Positions 6,099-6,460 of a stretch of DNA of 6,460 bases are shown here, in pieces (position 1 is the stretch's first letter; each line of letters opens with the position of its first letter). The position numbers and the translations under genes were made by a program. Location: the NCBI GenBank assembly GCA_023391775.1, contig JAEWAG010000308.1, positions 1 to 6,460 of the forward strand. Direction: 5' to 3'. The DNA comes from Pseudomonadota bacterium (lineage in GTDB: Bacteria; Pseudomonadota; Gammaproteobacteria; Xanthomonadales; Xanthomonadaceae). The notes below the pieces were generated by a model, which saw only the letters and a program-made list of their open reading frames with translations, made no database searches and was not told the origin of the DNA.

Positions 6099-6460
6099 TC
6101 AGTGGGCCGCGTGCTCGCGCTTGTGGCTGGTGTGGGTCATCAGCTTGTCGGTCCAGGCGATGCCGATGGCCGACAGGATGAACACGATATGGATGATGGT
6201 CTGCCACAGCACGCCATCGGTGGTCAGCGCGTTGCAGCGGGTGGCACCGATGTTGGAGGCGGCGGTGGCGACCAGCTCCGGCGGGCAGAACGGCAGGCCG
6301 CCCAGGGTGCCGGCGGCGATGAAGGTCTTGAGAAGGTGGATCGAGGAGATGCCGATGATCGCCATCGCCAGCTTCACCTTCAGCACCGAGGCGTTGACGT
6401 GGCTCAGCCACTCCGGCTGGTCCGGGTGCCCTTCCAGGCCCAGGCGCGAGACGAAGGTCT
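6099..6460 (-). CDS. yqhA: YqhA/UPF0114 family inner-membrane protein, C-terminal part (runs off right edge)
   Basis: Only the last 119 codons lie in the window; the 5' end is cut. The frame reads through the right edge, so a GTG at 6386 is internal and not the start. The segment WLSHVNAS then [20 protein letters not shown], and later [19 protein letters not shown], match the last two membrane helices of E. coli YqhA (a 164-residue multi-pass protein) as I recall it, including the SSIHLL signature. The helices lie at visible residues 28-48 and 84-102, and the tail is basic and histidine-rich, which puts it in the cytoplasm. Between the helices is a loop about 24 residues longer than in E. coli, with Cys58 and Cys75. 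The family has no established function. A strong terminator follows, so it is not joined to uvrD. Confidence 0.88.
   Translation of the reverse strand, partial: TFVSRLGLEGHPDQPEWLSHVNASVLKVKLAMAIIGISSIHLLKTFIAAGTLGGLPFCPPELVATAASNIGATRCNALTTDGVLWQTIIHIVFILSAIGIAWTDKLMTHTSHKREHAAH

Noticed and set aside
3260..6181. A 973-codon open frame on the plus strand opposite uvrD and the stress-protein gene
   Set aside because: It mirrors the codon bias of very GC-rich genes on the minus strand, where the antisense frame rarely meets a stop. Its protein is low-complexity, rich in His, Gln, Ala and Arg, with no recognisable domain, and uvrD accounts for the region fully.
6099..6386. A short 95-residue protein starting with GTG at 6386
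   Set aside because: The same frame continues upstream to the window edge with sequence that matches the YqhA family, so the GTG is an internal valine codon of a longer gene.
1..6460. A defence system, mobile element or CRISPR array
   Set aside because: All open frames with real protein character belong to housekeeping, repair, stress or transport families; there are no transposase or recombinase genes, repeat-spacer patterns, attachment-site duplications or base-composition breaks.

Overview
The window is chromosomal DNA of very high G+C content with dense, ordinary protein-coding genes. The protein sequences suggest a gammaproteobacterium, most likely of the Xanthomonadaceae (Stenotrophomonas, Pseudoxanthomonas or Xanthomonas-like). 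UvrD and MntP align almost end to end with the E. coli proteins as I remember them, yet the set also has an AAG-type glycosylase and a Tat-exported aldo/keto reductase, which fits that family. The lineage is an inference; no marker gene is present. No tRNA, rRNA, IS element, CRISPR array, prophage or other sign of recent transfer was seen.

Layout, left to right. Positions 1-627 and 625-1575 (minus) are a two-gene unit: a twin-arginine-exported aldo/keto reductase followed by a six-helix N-terminal fragment of an MFS-type, Npt/TLC-like transporter that runs off the left edge. A 164-bp divergent gap separates it from a plus-strand 3-methyladenine DNA glycosylase (1740-2354). A 244-bp leader carries a yybP-ykoY (Mn2+) riboswitch and then mntP, the Mn2+ exporter (2599-3165). 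mntP converges, with 4 bp between stop codons, on a small universal stress protein gene (3170-3616, minus). Upstream of that on the same strand lies uvrD, DNA helicase II (3698-5875). A 223-bp gap with a strong bidirectional terminator precedes the C-terminal part of a YqhA/UPF0114 inner-membrane protein gene (6099-6460, minus), cut by the right edge.

How the genes fit together: two encode DNA repair enzymes (AAG for alkylated bases, UvrD for nucleotide-excision and mismatch repair), but they lie on opposite strands and do not form a repair operon. The riboswitch and mntP form a self-contained Mn2+ homeostasis unit. No wholly new system is visible. The points most worth a second look are the leader of mntP (a consensus-like Shine-Dalgarno buried in the aptamer, a complementary CCTCC near the start codon, and no usual ribosome binding site), the periplasmic NADPH-dependent-type reductase, the possibly leaderless uvrD transcript, and a cysteine-containing loop insertion in the YqhA homologue. 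No gene-free stretch exceeds 300 bases.
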